DNA of 64,000 nucleotides from Pezizomycotina sp. ARF18. Taxonomy: Eukaryota > Ascomycota. Made by a program: the position numbers and the translations under genes. The notes below the pieces were generated by a model. The model saw nothing but the letters and a program-made list of their open reading frames with translations, did no database searches and had not been told where the DNA came from. How positions within the stretch are numbered: position 1 is the first letter of the stretch; the number at the start of each line of letters is the position of its first letter. The stretch spans positions 1 to 64,000 of the forward strand of contig AZLU01000075.1 in the NCBI GenBank assembly GCA_002224055.1. The letters are read 5' to 3'. This document shows, one piece after another, positions 1 through 13,183 of this stretch.

Positions 1-660
1 CATTATATAGTAATGCTGGCTGTATGTAAGAGTTGCGGATGATTCGGAGGACGTGATGGCCGATTTGTGCTTTGAGAGCCACTAAGTTCGTCGAAGTGGA
101 GATACAGGCCTGAACATTAACCACTCGCCCACTCGTCTGTTTGGGCCATTGATAAACAGGCCAGCCTGGAAGATATAACCAGGCCGCCGCTCGGCCGGCG
201 AAACGATTCTTTGCTATATCGATAGAGGTATTCTTCAAAGTGGAAAAGTGATTTACATATGTATGTCCGGTGAGGCTGAGTAATAGTTCTGCCAGAATTA
301 CAAGTATGGAATGGGTTTATTATGTCGTCTCTCCGTAAGTGAGTTCGACCTCTCAGTTTGCGCATCATGTGATCAAGACTTTCAAGGATATGGTAGGGGT
401 TCAGCTCTTGTGACAGGGGCTTTCGTTACCGTGAATTGTGTGCTGTTTTTTAATGGTCGCGCCGACTGTAATGATCCGCCTACTTTCTCCGCCCTCCCAT
501 TAGACTAAATCTTCTATAGAAAGCCGGTCCCGCCGTACGGAAGTTTAATATTGACACATTGAATAGTACGGGTGAGAATTATGCGGGTTAGGAAGCCGAA
601 TGAGCAACTGCCGACGGCGGTTTTTCGGAACAAAAGGAGGTGATAAAGGTGTTTTGGAGC

Positions 661-681
661 TTTTTTTTTTTTTTTTTTTTT
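661..681. repeat. poly-T tract (21 T)
   Basis: Uninterrupted run of 21 T. It is one of many runs of 15-25 bases in the window, in both A and T orientation. None is flanked by a recognisable retroposed copy. Confidence 0.95.
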
Positions 682-3474
682 GATTTTATACGGCGTCAAC
701 AGTGACGGTATGAGTTTCGTGGAAGTGACTTCGCTGGATAGTATAAGATTTTTTGAGCTCGCTATAAAATTCACAGGTCCACTGTTTTTTTTTTTGTTTT
801 TTTCCGTGAATTTGCTTAACTCACGCTTTGGTATTTATCGAATGCTATTGCCTCATCGGCGTATGATAGCTTCAAGTTTTTTTAATATTTAATATCATGT
901 TCGGCCGATATCACATCTAAGAAAAATTCTTATATGAATATTATCTTTCCTGCAGTCTTTTCGTAGCCTCCGCTCATCTGGCGCATGGATGAAGGCGTAT
1001 GGCTTGAATATCTCCTCTTCTGTTATCCGCTGCTGTTAATTATGTTATCTCTCCTTCGATTTTTTTTTTTTTATCGTCATACGCGGCCGTTTGTGATACT
1101 TTAACGTATTTCTCACGACTGCATCGTTGCTGCTACCAGACGATTTCCGTCATTGAGTGAGCCCCGGAGCTTGAGAAACGATTTACGCCGTGGATGTACT
1201 AATCTCATCTTTATAATTGTATCTATCGTTGAGAGCCTGGTAATCATTTGTCGGTAGGGCTTGATCCTAATTCTTAGACCGACGGGATACAGCGTTGATT
1301 TGAATTCCTTCTCTACGCACTCAGCAGTTGATGGTCGCTCCTGTAATACAGCGATAATTTGCCATTACCGTGCGCGCGGGCTTTATGGCGCGGGTTCGGT
1401 CTGTCAACGATATACACGTCATTCGAATTATACAGTCATAGTCGCGGAGCTTGTTATCATCTTTTTGATTTGTTTCCGACATTCTTTCAGATGGACGTGG
1501 AGCTTGTCGTAATACTATCGTCATTCTCGGACGTTAGGAAGAAAATCCTCGATTTGCCTCTGGGACGCAAGCCATTAGCGCATGGACGACAGGCTCGGAT
1601 ATCAAATTGCTCGTGAAGTGATTACGAGTATAGTTTGCCACGGTTTACGAGAAGAGCGTATCTCGGATGCTGTCACTAGCATGTCGGGTTCGGCATCAAC
1701 TATTCGTTTCTGACTGTCGCTTTATATGGCATATAATTGCGGATTCTACAACCCGTTCCTCCGTGTATGCATAATGTGGTGCTCGGTATATTTTTTTTTT
1801 AAGGAAAGCTACAGACTCTATCTTCTGTGTATTGTCCCGGTTGACTCTCGAGCGGAAATTCTATACAATGCTGAAGTCGATGATACAGACGGTAGTATTT
1901 AGCGCCATATGATATGAGACCATCAACGGTAAGGGTAGAAAACCTAGTGGACACGGGATATTACTACAGCACTCTACCGTAGGTCATGGCTTTTACTTTC
2001 ATCTCTACGGTTTATATTTAACTCGCAAGGGCCGCCGGCTGTAGTAGATATATGTGGCGTAATAGTATCGCGCAATTGGAATATGCCCGCTATAGACCCT
2101 CCGTGAGTTAAGTCTTCACCTATTTAACTCACGCTGTCCCTACGCTACTCTAACTTATATCTTGCGTGTGAAAATTCGGGCTCACATTTCGGGCTCATTG
2201 TGCTGAGTGCTATCGCGAGAGATCGCATAACCCTCCGTGAATATGAGGATCCCTCGCTTTTGTCGTTGTTGGATAGAAAGCCATCCCCTCCGATCCCCTT
2301 TTTACTGTCACTGGGGAGGCGAGGAATAGTTACCATTTTCGTGCTACTGGTGCTAAACCGTCAAGCCGGTGTTTACAAATGAAGTTCTGGTAGATGCCTG
2401 ACATAAAGCTCGAAAATAAGCGTAGATTCTCTATTTTTACCTTCTTCACTCTGTATTTAAATATGTAAGAGGTTGATCGGATGAAAGCTGTCTTCGGTAG
2501 CTTTCCATTATCTAAAAATAGATTTTTAAGAATAAAAAAAAAAAAAAAAAACATTGATACAGCGCGATTACGTCTCTTGAGGTCCAAAGACACTGCGGCA
2601 GGCCAATGCTGTAGTGGTAGTAATCTTCCAGGGAGTAATAGAGTTATACGATGAAAATAGCGAACGGTTTGTTTTAATTTTTTGGCTACGGTGAAAAAAA
2701 GTATGCTGTTTTGCTATTTGCGTCCCCAGTCTTGATGCTATGGGAAAAGTGCCTGGTGTGCTTTTAACGCTCTTTTCAGATGACTGAGGTAACATTGGAA
2801 TATTAAATTGATGTTTCCCGTCTGGTTTAATATCAAAATTTTTCGGCGCGATTTTTCGATCTGCTTTTATATTGCGAGACGTTCTACATATCGTTTTAAG
2901 AATGTCCGTTAGGGCGTTAACATTTCCCCTATGTTTTCCGGTTTGTCGTTGTTTTTTCCATGACATCTTCTGCTGCTTGGTAGAAACACTCCCACCAAGA
3001 AAAAAGTAAAAAATAATAATCGAGTTTCCTGAACCACAAAAATATAAGCGCGAGCAGCAGGGGTGCGTTATCGTTCCTACTGTGTTTTTCGAAGCCCAGT
3101 TATCTTTCCCCCTCCTTAAACTTCTCTATAGGTGAATAGAAGAAGCTTAATGGGAGAGGTAACGCTGTAGTCTAGCTTGGGCAATAGGTGGATAAAGAGA
3201 TTATGAGTGTTTAGGCTGATATTCGCCGAAGACGGATAGTTTGTGAACGCTGCTGTTGGCCATAGAGTAAAATTTTATGCACGATAGACAGGCCTGGCGA
3301 AGGGTGGTATCGTCGACATTTTCGAAAATCTGTAGGTTTACCAAAGCTAGTGAACAAAGCATGGGAAAGGTGGGGCCGGCGATGTTGGTTCGTTTTAAGT
3401 ACTGGAGTTCGTGCTTTTTGGACTTTTTTGTCAAAAAAAAAAAATTTTTTTTTGCGTCGGCTTTTGTCACATCT

Positions 3475-3516
3475 AGCTCGCGTTTCGAAGCTCGCGTTTC
3501 GAAGCTCGCGTTTCGA
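3475..3516. repeat. 14-bp tandem repeat, three copies
   Basis: The unit AGCTCGCGTTTCGA occurs three times in perfect tandem. Each junction creates TTCGAAGC. It lies just downstream of an A12/T9 tract. It makes a repeated peptide in several overlapping frames, which is why those frames look longer than chance. Confidence 0.9.
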
Positions 3517-3866
3517 AGGCGTTCTAGAAGTTTTAGTACCATCTGACTCCACGAGATCCGCCAATCCGATTTCTCTCCTGGAAGAAGAATATGAATTCTT
3601 TTGCTCTGCGCGTCTGCGACCTGTAATAACCTTAATATATCAAGAAAATTCATCACCTCGTTTATAGCTCTCGGTGCTGCCCGGTCCCATAACTGGAGGT
3701 GTCGTTTATCCCCGTACGGAATAGAATATCCATTCTGGTCACCGAAACTGGTCTGTCGCTTATACTTTGAGATTTTCATTCTCGAGTTTTTTTTTTATCG
3801 AGGGGCGCTAGATGTAGCGCAAGAACTCTAGCGTCGTCCAAGCTAACTATGTGGTTCTGCTCAGTG

Positions 3867-3900
3867 CTTCGGGATACGATGGACTTCGGGATACGATAGA
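3867..3900. repeat. 17-bp tandem duplication
   Basis: Two adjacent 17-base copies of CTTCGGGATACGATGGA, the second with one mismatch (GATAGA at its end). No gene is seen nearby. Confidence 0.85.
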
Positions 3901-4533
3901 CAGATGGAATCTGGTTCAAGTTAAGTAGGCATCCTGTCACTGTAGCATTGATTATACACCGTCGTCCTCGCGCACTCGATTCGTGAAAATGTTTCGGCTG
4001 GTCCCATGCGATTTATCCTTTTTTGAGTTACTGTTTTTGGTCGTTATTTAAACGCCGACGTATCGCCTCGGCTGTAACATCAAGCTTGCTATCATATCTA
4101 GTCTCTTGTATGAGTGGGATCATGATGATTACGGATCCTTGCACAAAGAACCATTATCGGCTTGCTTTGGATGTATAAGATCATGAACGTTTCGTATGCC
4201 CGGCACGTCAAATCACCGTATTATTCAGGTTTGTCTTATCGTCACGTTTCCTCTCCAACGGCTTGATATTTACCTAGAGATTATGTGGCAAGCCGATGCC
4301 GATACCTTGGTATCCGCCCACTATCCATGAAAATTGAGCACGTATGTGGTTTATGAAATATGCTCGTCTTCGTACTTAAGCAAAGTATTACCTTCGGCGT
4401 TAGCGCAGGCGTATCTTAGCGCTTGAACGTAGATTATTACTAGAGTATTTACGACAGTTTTCCAGAGGTGCTGAAAGTTCTTTCCTCCAAGTTTGAAGTA
4501 TTGAGGTGTTAGTAGTTTAGCACTCCCAAGAAT

Positions 4534-4559
4534 CCCCCCCCTTTTTTTTTTTTTTTTTT
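4534..4559. repeat. C8-T18 double homopolymer
   Basis: Eight C followed directly by eighteen T. This is a likely site of length error in sequencing. Confidence 0.9.
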
Positions 4560-6394
4560 CGTTTCGCGCCTTTAGCTTAGCTGCGATAAATCGAAACCTC
4601 AAGGCAAAAGTTTCACTTCCACTGGACCAAACGACAAAGCTCGTTTCTTTTGGTTTTGTAGCGTCCCGGTCTACTTTTCCGTTATTATTCTTTTGTTTCT
4701 CCTTTTTGATTCTCTGGGCGAGCCTTGGGGCGGGAGAGATGCGAATCACGCAATATTCTGTGCCTTCGTGTTCCGCTTGTTGAGACAATTTATAGGCTTT
4801 ACCCGGATAAATGACAATGATCACAGGTGATGATATTTATGTCTGCAATGAAGAACGCTCCAGAAGATTTACCCTATAATACGGCTCCATAAATAAAACA
4901 GTCAGCGCTGTTCATAACATTTGTGTCTGCGAACCTCCTCTCTATTATGCTTGAAGCTGTCCTGATACTCCCTCTTTAGATGAACGAAAAAGATTATACT
5001 ATTACCAGTAATATAGGCCTGTCACTTCTTGGGTGCAGGTATGTAGCTCCGTTTCGATTGATATTTCGCGATAACGTCGTCATATGAGTATCAGGTTGTT
5101 TGGGAAAAGAACCATCATGCGTGCCTACTATTAAGTTGCTTTGTAACGCTTAACGCTTCACCGACGTTGTGGTGACGGTGGTTATGCTGTTTCTGGCTCA
5201 TAGTTGGATGTCTAGACCCCACCGAGCAGACTTATTCTTCTCACCGATTAAGATCGTTTTGTTGTGTGCCGGATTGTTGGTTTATTGTGTAATCGTTGCA
5301 CTTCTAGCCGGAATCCGCGTTTTTTTTAAAAAAAAAGTTTCTGATGTATCGTGTCGTACGGATAGAGTAGTTCTATTGTTTTTTAGACCGGATATATGGA
5401 CGCAGAATAGACTCTAAGTGTCCGAAATCTATCGTTCGCGTGGATTGGCGGAAGCTTCAAAGTCATGCAACGTTATAGTTGCTCGATTATGGAACTTGAG
5501 ACCGGAACGTAAGTCAAAAAAGTAAAGAAGCAGCGAGAGTGCGATCTATCTATGGTGATACTATTCGCTTGAATTTCTTCAGGTGGGCCGTTAGAGCAAG
5601 TTCGGGACGTGAATTAATCTTTATGGCGCAACTCCTGTGCACTCACTAGTGCGAAGAGAATTATTATGTAATTAAACTCGATGGTAACTACAGCTTTTAC
5701 AGATTATCAATGTAGCTGGCGTCCTTATATAGGATGGACGTACTATTTGAAACGGTCTCGCTGTTCAAGGCTTTTCTACGAGTGTTTAGATGGAGATGCT
5801 TAGCAGGAGTAAGTACTGCGAAAGTCTGTAATTGCTATTAAAGAATCACTGGGTGGGTGCGTTGTTTGTGTTGGTTAATTCAAGGGATACGAGTTATTTT
5901 TATTTCTTCTTTTTACAGCCAGGAAAAAAAAAAAAAAAGGCGAAAATAATGTTCAAATCGCATTCAGGTTCCTAGCTAGAGAATTTACTTCTAGTACAGT
6001 GCCTGTCTGATCGTGCTGTATCAAAATTTAGAGAGAATTTATTTACGGAAGTATGGAATTCGTCACACTTGCTTACAAAATATACGTGCGAGATTTGACG
6101 AAAGTGTGGTAAGTTGAGAATACTTGCGAGTTCTCGTTGGCACTGGTAATGATCATGGCCTTTGAGAAATTTCTACTCTTTTTTTTTTTTTTTTTTTTAT
6201 AAAAAAAAAGCAGCCTCCTGAATCAGAAATAGTACATTGTTGTCGTCAAAATGCTTCCTAGCAATAGCATCCACATATTCTGCAAAGTGAGCGGTTAGTC
6301 TTAAAGTCCCGCGGTGCTGCAGCATATACTACGAAGGACGAAACTTACCGGCTGTGTCATTATCATCGTTCCTCTTGAGGATGTCGAACTAGCT

Positions 6395-7114
6395 GATGCC
6401 GCTGTATTACCGTCTTAGTTGCTGGCTGGTTTATGCTCGCGCTTGTTGCTTTGACTATTGCCGCGCTTGTTTCCCCGGCGTTGGTGGCAACGACGTCGTG
6501 GGAAATTTCCCCGGCGAACTTAGAAACTCCTCGCACGGCTTCCTCCCAAGATTCCCACCGCCCGTTGGTCCGAGCAGAGAATACTCCGCCGGCGATGCAG
6601 TTGACAAGTACGCCAAACACGTCGACCAGTATCCATCCCACACTGTCGGTGCGAGCTTACCGCTTGTAAACACACGCAACTGAACTGCCTCTAAAATCCA
6701 GTTGATCCCAGTTCGGCGTTGACGCCACGCAGTTGGAGCTGATGCTGTATACACTCTGACAGGCGAGAGCGCTTGGAGCTTTCGTAGTACGCGCTGGTTT
6801 AGAGGGCCCGATATAGGTTTTCCAGCAACGTATCGCTAAAGCAGTCAACGGGAGTTTCGGCGGCCACAGCATGGCTCGATACTAGGCGTTACGCCGAGGT
6901 TTGTACAAAGGTGGCAGATGTTCGCGGCGCATGTGGGGATTGTGGGGATGCAGACTGTTAGGATAGACTGGCATTCGGAAGAAAGGCTGAAGAGGGCCGC
7001 GGTAGGATTGAACGGCGCTGACTGAGGGGGCGGTAATGCGGTTTGGCTCACGACGGGCAGGAAGTTAAAAAAAGAAAGAACAGCTACGAGAAAGTGATTG
7101 GGCATCTCGAACAT
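6395..7114 (-). CDS. secreted cysteine-rich protein, conserved ascomycete type
   Basis: Function is unknown; probably extracellular. The start at 7114 gives a clear signal peptide (MFEMPNHFLVAVLSFFNFLP, then VVSQ|TALPPP). The mature part has a cysteine-rich domain: ECQSILTVC, CAANICHLC, then PCC followed in the next frame by AAETPVDCF. A second block reads ACQSVYSISSNC and SSVAC, and a third, in another frame, reads WDGYWSTCLAYLSTASP. A GTAAGC donor follows SSVACVYK. The order of Cys blocks, CC-x(n)-DCF, and the C-terminal WD-x-YW-S-TC are patterns I associate with small secreted proteins of unknown role in filamentous ascomycetes. The frame changes about three times, probably through assembly indels. 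The C-terminus, rich in small and polar residues, is uncertain and may extend to about 6363. Confidence 0.6.
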
Positions 7115-7321
7115 GCTATCTAAAACGTCTACAAGGCGATTACATAGAGTTAAAACATGCCTCTGAAAACAGCGGCAGGATCTTATAGTTTATATCTTAT
7201 TCTGTAGTTTCAGTATAGAGAATACAGCCCGGTCATACTGCGAAAAGGTACCCTCAAGAAGCCTTGTACATGAAATAATAGGCCACCAAGGGATTATTTT
7301 TTGCCATTTTGATAACTAGAT

Positions 7322-7346
7322 AAAAAAAAAAAAAAAAAAAAAAAAA
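7322..7346. repeat. poly-A tract (25 A)
   Basis: Longest homopolymer in the window, 25 A. It lies between the secreted-protein gene and the membrane-protein gene. Confidence 0.95.
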
Positions 7347-8176
7347 GGTATCCAGGCGCGCAGGTATCAATCACACCTGCCACATAAAATTTATCTTGTT
7401 TTTCTCCTATATCTACAGCATTTTCCCTGTTTCTTTCTCGAAGATGATCCTGATTAATCGTATTCCACCACCCGATACAAACCCATAAGAATCTCCTTCT
7501 CATTTGGGACCCTCGCGCATGCGTGAATATTTTTTGGTTGTGCTCCCGCTCCCAATTCGGGAGTGATCCAGCCGGCAAGGACATGACACTAATTATCCGA
7601 GCAAGATTTGCAGAACGGCTGTGGGGCGTAAGCCTTTTGCTTAATGGACGGTTTCCGGAGCCAGCCAACCCCCACGGACTGTCAAATCATGATTCCAAAT
7701 CCTGACCGGAAAGAATATAAAAATCAAGCTTTTGCAAATTGCCACAGAGCGATGAGAAGTTCTGCATATGCACATGATCGCAAGCGCCGGGCTGATTGAG
7801 TAAAGATAATCCGGTATTTCTGCATTCACCACAAATTAGTGCGGGGAATTGCCGATTTTACTTCAGCTGTGGCGCGCGAGTGTTATAAAACGACTTGATG
7901 GGCCGGGTCTCTACGGCAGATGCCGTCTGTTGTCTACACTGAAAGAGAAGGCTTTGCTTATAGGCTGTATTGCATATATACAGATAATGAATGCAAGAGA
8001 AGTGTCGGTTTCGCCTGGTTCACCCAGATGCTTGAATTACTTACCGGCCTGGATATATAGAAGAGCTTTTGGCTTACTGATTGGAATAATTCGGACCTGT
8101 TCTTTAAGAGAGTTCAGTTCGAGACTAGCTAGTGTATATCAATCTAAGAAAATCTTTCGGGCTTCGCAAAAGCAAC

Positions 8177-10259
8177 ATGTCAACAGTACAAGTTTATGTC
8201 GGGCGATGGACCGATTGGTCTCGCGGAAAGATACTCGGGGACTCTATAACAGTGGACGTCAAGACGGGCAAATACATCCTCAGCGCTGCCGCAACTTTTA
8301 TCTCCATCGTTGGTGATTCGCGTGGACTATAGCAGCGTACGCCGCGCACCGATTCCTCTCTCGAAAACGCGACGTAGATTTCATACACGCGCAGAACCAA
8401 ATTAGCTTCCGAAACTCTCAATCGGCACTTTCGACGGCCGGTGATCTTTTTTGTATAGGTTGGGTTTGGTCTCCAGAAGATGTTTCTGCTGCCGCCGTCG
8501 GAAAGGCGATAGGAAACACCAGCGCGTTAACCGGCGCTGTCTGCCTGCGGTCCTCTACCCACTTCTAATCTGGGTATATTCGTCATATTAGCATCCTCTC
8601 CTCTAACATTGCCCCGCCCGCATATCGCAGCAGCGATGTCAGGGTCAAACAAAGTAACTGTCGGCTTTCATCGTTTAATATATCTAGTACGGATGGTCTG
8701 ACAGCTCAGCAGCTCAAAGTGCTCAACGACACCATTGTTGGTAGACAATACGCGCGCGTATGTTACTCTAAGGACTTCTATTCAAAAATCCGACGGCTTG
8801 TTCGCTTTACGCTTCGCCGGGTCTTGCGTATAGCGGTATCGAACTTAGTTCACAGTGTCCTTTCGGACCGAAGCAGTCTTCTGAAAACATGAAATTGTCG
8901 TTCAAAGGCGGCGAGTGCGATACATTGTATAATACGGGTTCTCATCTGATGTTTACTGATATGTTGGATTCGCATGAGCACCTCGGTATCAATGCGCGAG
9001 AGCGTGATAGGATTCGGTTCCAAAAGAATACAACTTGCTCGCCGCTGTCCGTCGCAAACCGCACTAGCGTTTACAATGGGCCGTTTGCCGCCCAAGGCAC
9101 TGATAGCGGGACTAAAGTATATACGGCTTACAATTTCGGACCTTTTCAGAATGGAATATCCGCTTACACTTACCTCTATAGCCCCTCAACGGTCCAGGAC
9201 ATAGTAGGATATCAAATAGAGTTAGTTGTCAGACCATATTTCGTAAAAGACTTACCTTAACATCTTCATAGCCAACCACTAAAAAATATTTAGTGCCTTT
9301 ACATACCAATACGGCATTACGGATCATGGAGCCCCATCCCACCATTAGTACGAACAGACGGAGACACTACGCTTATATTATTCGCGGCGAACACAGTTTA
9401 TTACGCAATACAAGTCCTGGACCCTTTTTTCCTAGCGCTTTATGCCGACCAGGTTAATGTCCGCAATTCGGCCAATCATCCACCACCCAGGAAAGTTACT
9501 TCTTGCCTTCAAATAAAGTAAGCGCGATGGGTTGCGTGGAGCAATATGCGATGATAAACCCGAACAACGGTAAACGTATAGGCCCGCTAAGCCTTCGCGA
9601 TCTTTCTCTAGCGTGGAGCATGGTTTGGCTTAAACGCAGCACAATACGTAACCGCGCAGAGAATTATATATGGTTTTAGGTTCTCTGATACTTACACCTC
9701 CGTATTTGGCTCCGGAGCTGCGGCATTGAAAGCTTCGGATCGTGTTCTAAATTTTAAATGCTTGGGACTACCCTTTGGTCAATGGCGGAAGGAAGTCGAG
9801 GGATGGTTCGAGACCGGATTAGCGAAAGTACAGTCTTACGCCGTAGAGTATGCTTCCAGCTCTGCACCGAGCATGGGAAATTTCAGCAGTGTCAAGTTTC
9901 CTGGAGCTAATAGCTCTACGGTTGCAGCGTGGAAAGATCAGTGCGGTAATCAGAAGATACGAAATACGGGCGGCTACCAGACCTTCTCGTTCTTCGGGAT
10001 CGTGTTCACGTTCGCTGTTGGAGTCGCCATTATACTCTCTGCGACCGTAGGCTTGTGGTTTATGAAATGGCTTACACCGCCTACATCGCCCGCAGCATGG
10101 AAGTATGCAGCGGACAGTAAGTTCCAGCTACAGCGCATGGTACTAGAGGAAGGCGGCTACGGCACAGAAAGCTGGCGTGATCGCGCAGAAGACATACCGT
10201 GGAGCGCACAGCCAGAGGTCATTGACGAATTGTTCTGGAAGGGAAAGATTGAGAAATAA
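8177..10259 (+). CDS. large fungal integral membrane protein of unknown function
   Basis: Recognised from family-typical blocks in the expected order. The N-terminus has VGRWTDWSRGKILG followed by the hydrophobic stretch YILSAAATFISIVG (residues about 30-45). Next come WTIAAYAAHRFLSRKRDVDF, a transmembrane stretch around 8540-8600, and an extracellular region with conserved Cys (VCYSKDF; GGECDTLY; NTTCSPLS). Then come GDTTLILFAANTVYYA (about 9360), AMGCVEQYAMINP (about 9530) and VEGWFETGLAKVQ (about 9800). The C-terminus has QTFSFFGIVFTFAVGVAII and the cytosolic tail KFQLQRMVLEEGGYGTESW. The in-frame ATG at 8177 fits the family start; an upstream ATG at 8132 is possible. The frame changes at least six times although the peptide stays conserved, pointing to sequence errors rather than decay. 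The role is unknown; related proteins are usually annotated hypothetical. Confidence 0.8.
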
Positions 10260-11858
10260 ATACGTTCATGAGGCTTGGAGATACGAGAAAGAGCTCACAA
10301 CACGGAATGGATGTTGTTAGAAATACGAAGAACCTGGCAATACTAATGGTGGGCAGTAAGAGGGAGCTACGATGCATGATGGCAACCATACTTGACTTTT
10401 GATTACAAATACACCACCGGAGTTATAACGTTAGCATACAAGATAAACCTATGGAGCAAAGGCAAGAGACGATTGAAAGCTCAAACTACCAGTATAAACG
10501 GGAAATATGATGCTCTTGCAATTCATCGACAGATGCCACTGGTATATACTTTGTAATTGGTTGCCTTTTTTTTTCTGGTTGTTTTTTTTTTTCTTTTTTT
10601 TTTTTTTGTGTTTTGTAATTTTTGTAGTTTTTTTTATATTTATAGATTTGGAGGAAACAATATTTTTGTAATGGAAATAACGATGATTTATATTTGCCGT
10701 CCTCCATCCAACACCGTCTGTAAGCAAACTCACCCTAAAACATCGCGATTTGCCTTCGCCTTTGCGCCAATGACTTACTGTCTCTATCGACTTCTGTAGC
10801 GTCGTTTCACTTTCGTAGATTTTAGATAAGGTCCAGCAAGTCAATATGATCAGATTCGAGCCTGAGAAAGAGGATACCAAACAAAGCCGAGGGGGATCGG
10901 TGCAAGTTAAGGGGAATAACAGCAGAGCAATCGAAAGATTAGGCAGATGTAAGAAAGAGGCCAGAAACGAAACAAAATAGAAGCCAACTCAAAAAGGACT
11001 GAAACACTGTTGAACGAAGATTGGGCGACCTGATGCCGTTTCTAGATACATACTGATATTATCGTGTTCTAGCTGGGGAGTAGCCGCCTATTGAAAGCGC
11101 CGATATCTAAAAGACAAGAACGACGAGTACGCCAGGTTAAACGAGGAATGAAGGAATGCACTCAACAGCTGGCTACAGGAGGGAGGGAAGGAAGCCGCGA
11201 GGCGAGTGAGTCCATGGTCGAAATAATATGCAATATTATGTTCTAAAAATTGTTCGACGAAGCAGTACGAAGCAGACAGATACAAGGACAAGAACGTAAG
11301 GATAGAGATACAAGCTCGCAGTCTGGGATAGTAGTGGAACCGAGTCAAAGAACTTGACGTAACGGTGAAGAGGCACTGGATTCATCCACCGTGAGCTGAA
11401 AAGACGCTACAAATGAGTGACAGAAAACACACGAACAAGAAGAAGAATAAGAATAAGAACAATCTATGAGGTAATGCAATATTGCCTTCGCCTATATTAT
11501 TTTTCTCTACTTTTCCTTTTCCGTTTGCTTTTTTCTTTGAATGGCTCTTGCCTTTTGTCAAAACTTTTAATTTTTTTTTTTTTTTCATATTTCTCCGCTT
11601 TACTTTTGCTGACCTTTTTGTGCTAACTTTTCCCTGTTTGATTTCAAGTGATTTTTTTTTTAATTTTCAAGACCCCACCCATCCTTTTACCGTTCTTTTT
11701 TGCAATACTTTTACCTCATAAATGTCTTCTCTCTTCATGCGAAACAACAACTACACCGCCAACAGGAAGCAAGAAACTTGGGACATACATGTAGGAATTC
11801 GCCGCTAGACTCCAGAGTTTGGGAGAGGATAGTAACAGATCCGTGACTCCAGAAGCAA
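10260..11858. other. intergenic, no gene seen
   Basis: Nothing is supportable as a gene. It contains T-rich stretches (10567-10607, 11570-11585). Open frames on both strands are low-complexity (Phe- or Lys-rich) and follow the T/A tracts. Confidence 0.55.
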
Positions 11859-13183
11859 TTAGACAGCGCGTAAGACAGGTATGAGGCAGAGGATTAACTG
11901 TCCTAACGCGGCTAACAAGGAAGCATGATTTATATCACCGTTTCCGAAGCCCATGATGGAGCATATAATTGCCAGGAACAGGACAAACAAGGAGGAAGCA
12001 GAGATCATTAGAACAGTTAATCTCCATGTGGAAACGACTGAGCGTACAAGAAAGGCGACTTGTCTTCGAAGATTACGTCTCTGTCGAAATGGGCGTTTGG
12101 ACGAAAATTTCCTATAGAACTGCACGCCGTAGCGCTGTGATAGCGCCTTCCGAAGCCTGGAAACTCGTTACAAAGCGATTGCGAATCGAAAGGGACATCC
12201 GGGTTCCGTATCATATAACTCAAATCTTTGATTTCCCGAGTGATAACGATGTCGCATTTGCAGTTGTTCGATTTAGGCTCCATATGGAGAGGTAGATGGG
12301 CACTAGCGCGAGACTATGAGCTTGTAAGTTACAATTTTGTTTCATTTAATTTGCTCACAAATACGATTTCTAAAAAAATATAATAAGTTGTAGCATTTGA
12401 TGAATTCTTACACGATTGAAAATCTCGACTAAATACATTTCCGGCGGCATTATAAAATTAAATAAGGCGGTACCAAAGAATACTCCCTCGCTAATTTTTC
12501 GTTGACCATTTTTTGGAGTAGATGCGTGGCTTCGACGCTGGTGGCGTTTACCGGCAGTTCAAACTGATATAGGCACCTTTTCTTTCGCATGAATCTTGTC
12601 TCAAAGACAATATTGAAGCGCCGGACTTCATTTCGAGGCAGCGAGGACTCTGGAATTGACTTTCCCACCGAAATAATCCATTGACCGAGTTTACAAGGAA
12701 ACTATGAACGTTGATAGCGTGAAAAGTAACGAAAACGTACATCGCCGCAAGAAGTTTGAAACCATTGTTCGAGATGGTAGATGTTTTACCGAAGTTCCCC
12801 CAAAAATCCCCAATACTCATCCAGTACAGTCTAATATTTCTGAGTTTCATGGTCGATATCGGAGAGTAAGGGAGCAGTAGGGCAGATACTTTACATGAGA
12901 GCAATGGGAAGCTGGAAACTCCCGAAAAAACAAGGCTTATATACTTCTTACCCAGGAATACAACCCCACTACCTTGCTCGCTGTTTAGGAAGACACTGGA
13001 GCGACATGTTCCGCAGCCACGTTCACCCTCTTGTGCATTCGATGGTCTCATATGAAGTATTTTTAACCAGATTACCGATGGCAATAGATTATCTGCCGCC
13101 GTGTTAACGAGCATAGAAGGAAATGTTACTATAGATTTCCACACACAACAGAGCCCAAAGCCTGACAGGAATTCGAGATGCAC
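11859..13183 (-). CDS. possible membrane protein, frame-interrupted
   Basis: Weak call. A strongly hydrophobic block near the 3' end (TVLMISASSLFVLFLAIICS, then LLAALGQLILCLIPVLR) would form two helices in a minus-strand protein. Upstream minus-strand blocks include RNEVRRFNIVFETRFMRKKR and LVPPYLIL (12450-12668) and a 211-codon open stretch (12548-13183) in another frame. The two final helices ending in a Leu/Pro/Arg motif recall the end of fungal seven-helix proteins, but no upstream helices could be linked. Alternatively this is only chance open frames in a decayed stretch. Start, end and frame joins are not resolved. Confidence 0.25.

Larger units (their letters stand above)
1..6360. other. 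gene-poor region
   Basis: No convincing gene was found here. Open frames are short or run through homopolymers, and none has a recognisable motif, signal peptide or consistent splice pattern. The longest, at 3201-3779 (-), is partly built from a local tandem repeat and an A/T tract, so I do not call it a gene. The region holds several long homopolymers (T21 at 661, A18 at 2534, T18 at 4542, T20 at 6179) and two small tandem repeats. Base composition is mixed rather than uniformly AT-rich. Confidence 0.6.

Noticed and set aside
2568-2966. 132-codon open frame on the minus strand
   Set aside because: Polar low-information sequence with no recognisable domain, no promoter-like features and no neighbouring exons.
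3201-3779. 192-codon open frame on the minus strand
   Set aside because: It contains the 14-bp tandem array and an A/T homopolymer, has no motif or splice context, and similar-sized frames occur by chance in this GC range.
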